A stretch of 64,000 nt of DNA from Actinostola sp. cb2023 (lineage: Eukaryota; Cnidaria; Anthozoa; Actiniaria; Actinostolidae): positions 341,001 through 405,000 of the forward strand of contig JAUJYZ010001583.1 of the NCBI GenBank assembly GCA_033675265.1, given 5' to 3'. The position numbers and the translations under genes were made by a program. Below the pieces are notes generated by a model that ran no database searches, was not told the DNA's origin, and saw only the letters and a program-made list of their open reading frames with translations. Below are positions 62,500 through 64,000 of the stretch, piece after piece (the stretch's first letter is position 1; every line of letters begins with the position of its first letter).

Positions 62500-63071
62500 G
62501 TGCTACTATGACGAAATTCGTAGCATTGCTAAAGAAATGATTTATTCGTAAAATAGTCTATTAAGCTCCAAGATAGCAGTTTTAGTTGTTTGTAAGTCGA
62601 TATAAGAATAAAGGAGTGAAATATTGGACTCTCTAAACAGGCAAAAATACGTCCGCCATTACTAAATCGTGTTCCTGCGAACAATAGACTGTGACGTCAG
62701 TTTCTCAATGTGGACGAGTCGCTGCATGGCTCGCTGCACTGTATTTTTAGTTTAATTATGATTAAAACATTTGAACAAGAAACAGTGTCTTGAATCGCCA
62801 AAAAATCGCAGTGTTGATGCGTGTAAATTAGCAATACGACGAATTTGCGACGAACGATGTTGAGAAACTGACGTCACTTCTATTGTACAATAAGTCATCG
62901 GCCAAGAACCAGTTTGAATAATGGCGGTCTCGAAATTTGTACAAAATGTGTACATTTTGTGGAAGTTATTTTTATCGTAACGAAAAACGGCTTGGATATG
63001 TTAATAAACATACTACCAGGATACCAAAAATGCAATAACATCAACTTCGCAAAATTTCATCATAGTAGCAC
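62500..63071. mobile_element. TTAA-flanked long-hairpin MITE (572 bp)
   Basis: TTAA at 62496-62499 and 63072-63075. Ends GTGCTACTATGACGAAATT and AATTTCATCATAGTAGCAC are inverted, and the inversion continues internally through CCGCCATTA...GACGTCAGTTTCTCAA. The paralogous upstream region near 37485 lacks it. Confidence 0.87.
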
Positions 63072-63075
63072 TTAA

Positions 63076-63317
63076 CCGATCCACTGCATGGACACTTCCA
63101 CACCCAGAAATAGTAAACGTAGAGTAGTTGAATTTCTAAATCGTACACTTTTGAAAACTTTTGGAAACAGATCTTGCAATGAAATCGTGATTTGTGTTTC
63201 ATTCGGATTCTTTTTGTTTTCACTGAGAAATGAGTTGATGTTTTGGAAATCACATTTACTTTGGATTGTTGGTAATACAGTGTAAATAATGACTGATTTG
63301 CATTTGTCACCTGCATA
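63076..63317 (+). promoter_or_regulatory. Upstream unit of the second toxin-family gene
   Basis: Third copy of the unit described at 37026-37740, including ATTTGCAT and CATAAAAAG at its 3' end. It lies about 450 bp before the start codon, with the 5' UTR exon and intron in between. Confidence 0.5.
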
Positions 63318-63766
63318 AAAAGTTTAAGTAGGTTAAAGTTGTCCTAAAAATTCTTAAGGTAGTAGAGGTTAAAAACTCCAATATTCTATTAAGCGTTAAA
63401 CACGTGCCACATGAGAAAACCAGTCAAGTTGCCACGAATCTAAGATTCGAAGATATTACAGAGTAAACGGTTGGAACAAGACTCCATTGTGGTCTTAGCC
63501 ATCTGCAGAGCAAAGGTTTGTATTGTTTTTTTTTTCCTCCTTTTTATTTCATTTGATTTATTTATTAGCTTTACAACAACATGAGCCCGATGTAAAGACA
63601 AGCCAAACAAAAAGAAATACATTAACATCACACATTAATTCACCCAAATAAAACTATTTAATGATTTCTGAACAATATGTAGTGTTGTAGGAGCGGCACA
63701 TTTTCTATTTTTGAAAAGTGATTCACATTACTTGTTTCCATTTTAGACATTCAGTTGATATCAATC

Positions 63767-64000
63767 ATGTGGAGCGTCAGGCTGCTGCCGATAGCTCTTA
63801 TATTGCTGCTCGTTCACGACGTAGCAGCTGAAAGACATCAGGGCAACCTAACGGAGAGGGTGACAACTCCAGAAGTAAGTTTCTTTGCTAATTACCTACG
63901 TGATAACAGCAATACTCTATTTGCTGAATAAACTAGTTAACCTAATTACACAGCATACAATGTTTGGGGCAGGAGAGTGCCAATTTTCAGTCGAGATTCC
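63767..64000 (+). CDS. Second jellyfish-toxin-family gene, first exon, runs off the window
   Basis: The exon 63767-63874 encodes 36 residues: a typical signal peptide (short basic n-region, Leu/Ile-rich core, small residues at the likely cleavage site), then a charged propeptide-like stretch. It ends at GAA/GTAAGT in phase 0. It is nearly identical to the exon at 38185-38291 but with the frame intact. The upstream 0.9 kb is also homologous between the two loci. The product would be a secreted pore-forming toxin precursor if the rest of the gene is intact, which this window cannot show. Remaining sequence to the edge is intron 1. Confidence 0.75.

Overview
This is a stretch of eukaryotic, metazoan genome dominated by transposable elements. 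It is AT-rich, has intron-containing genes and carries almost no long intact host ORFs. The best clue to the host is a gene of the jellyfish-toxin (CfTX/CaTX/CrTX-like) pore-forming family on the + strand at about 38.2-47.7 kb. Its paralogue begins at 63.77 kb. That family is essentially cnidarian, so a cnidarian source is the most economical reading. No species is claimed.

Layout. 0-2.7 kb: decayed minus-strand exons of a THAP9/P-element-type transposase. 3.8-5.05 kb: last exon of a C2H2 zinc-finger gene with a frameshift and a late stop. 5,109-18,656: an apparently complete 13.5-kb EnSpm/CACTA DNA transposon. It has inverted termini (12 of 13 bases), a 3-bp TTG target duplication and TTAAAG-rich subterminal zones. 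It holds three spliced genes: a Tnp2-like transposase (minus), a small coiled-coil/basic protein (minus, possibly TnpA-like) and, transcribed divergently from the latter, a protein kinase (plus). This is the most striking object in the window. 18.66-23.1 kb: two pogo-like MITEs, another TIR MITE, and a TIR element with an internal 59-bp satellite and a head-to-tail junction of its own ends. 23.2-28.7 and 32.05-34.13 kb: a 21/27-bp satellite with a higher-order period of about 1.2 kb. Long ORFs on both strands there are artefacts of unit lengths divisible by three. A 392-bp composite foldback element occurs three times (29.7, 34.2 and 44.8 kb).

37-47.7 kb: the toxin-family gene, with five recognisable coding exons, a frameshifted signal-peptide exon and a 2,481-bp MULE-like insertion (9-bp TSD) in its main exon. 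It is probably a pseudogene. Its upstream region and first exon recur at 62.4-63.9 kb, where the exon is intact, so the locus is a tandem toxin-gene family. 48.3-53.2 kb: decayed Ty3/gypsy pol, microsatellites and (ATT)n-tailed retrotransposon 3' ends. 53,324-59,349: a large TIR element with near-identical arms of about 0.86 kb and a Cys/His-rich gene fragment in its centre. It is interrupted in its left arm by a 2.1-kb TTAA-targeting foldback element and in its centre by a 17-bp minisatellite grown from a pogo-type terminus. 61-62 kb: decayed gypsy 3' end.

All exon models come from reading splice sites and phases by eye. Family names come from recalled family patterns, not from a search.
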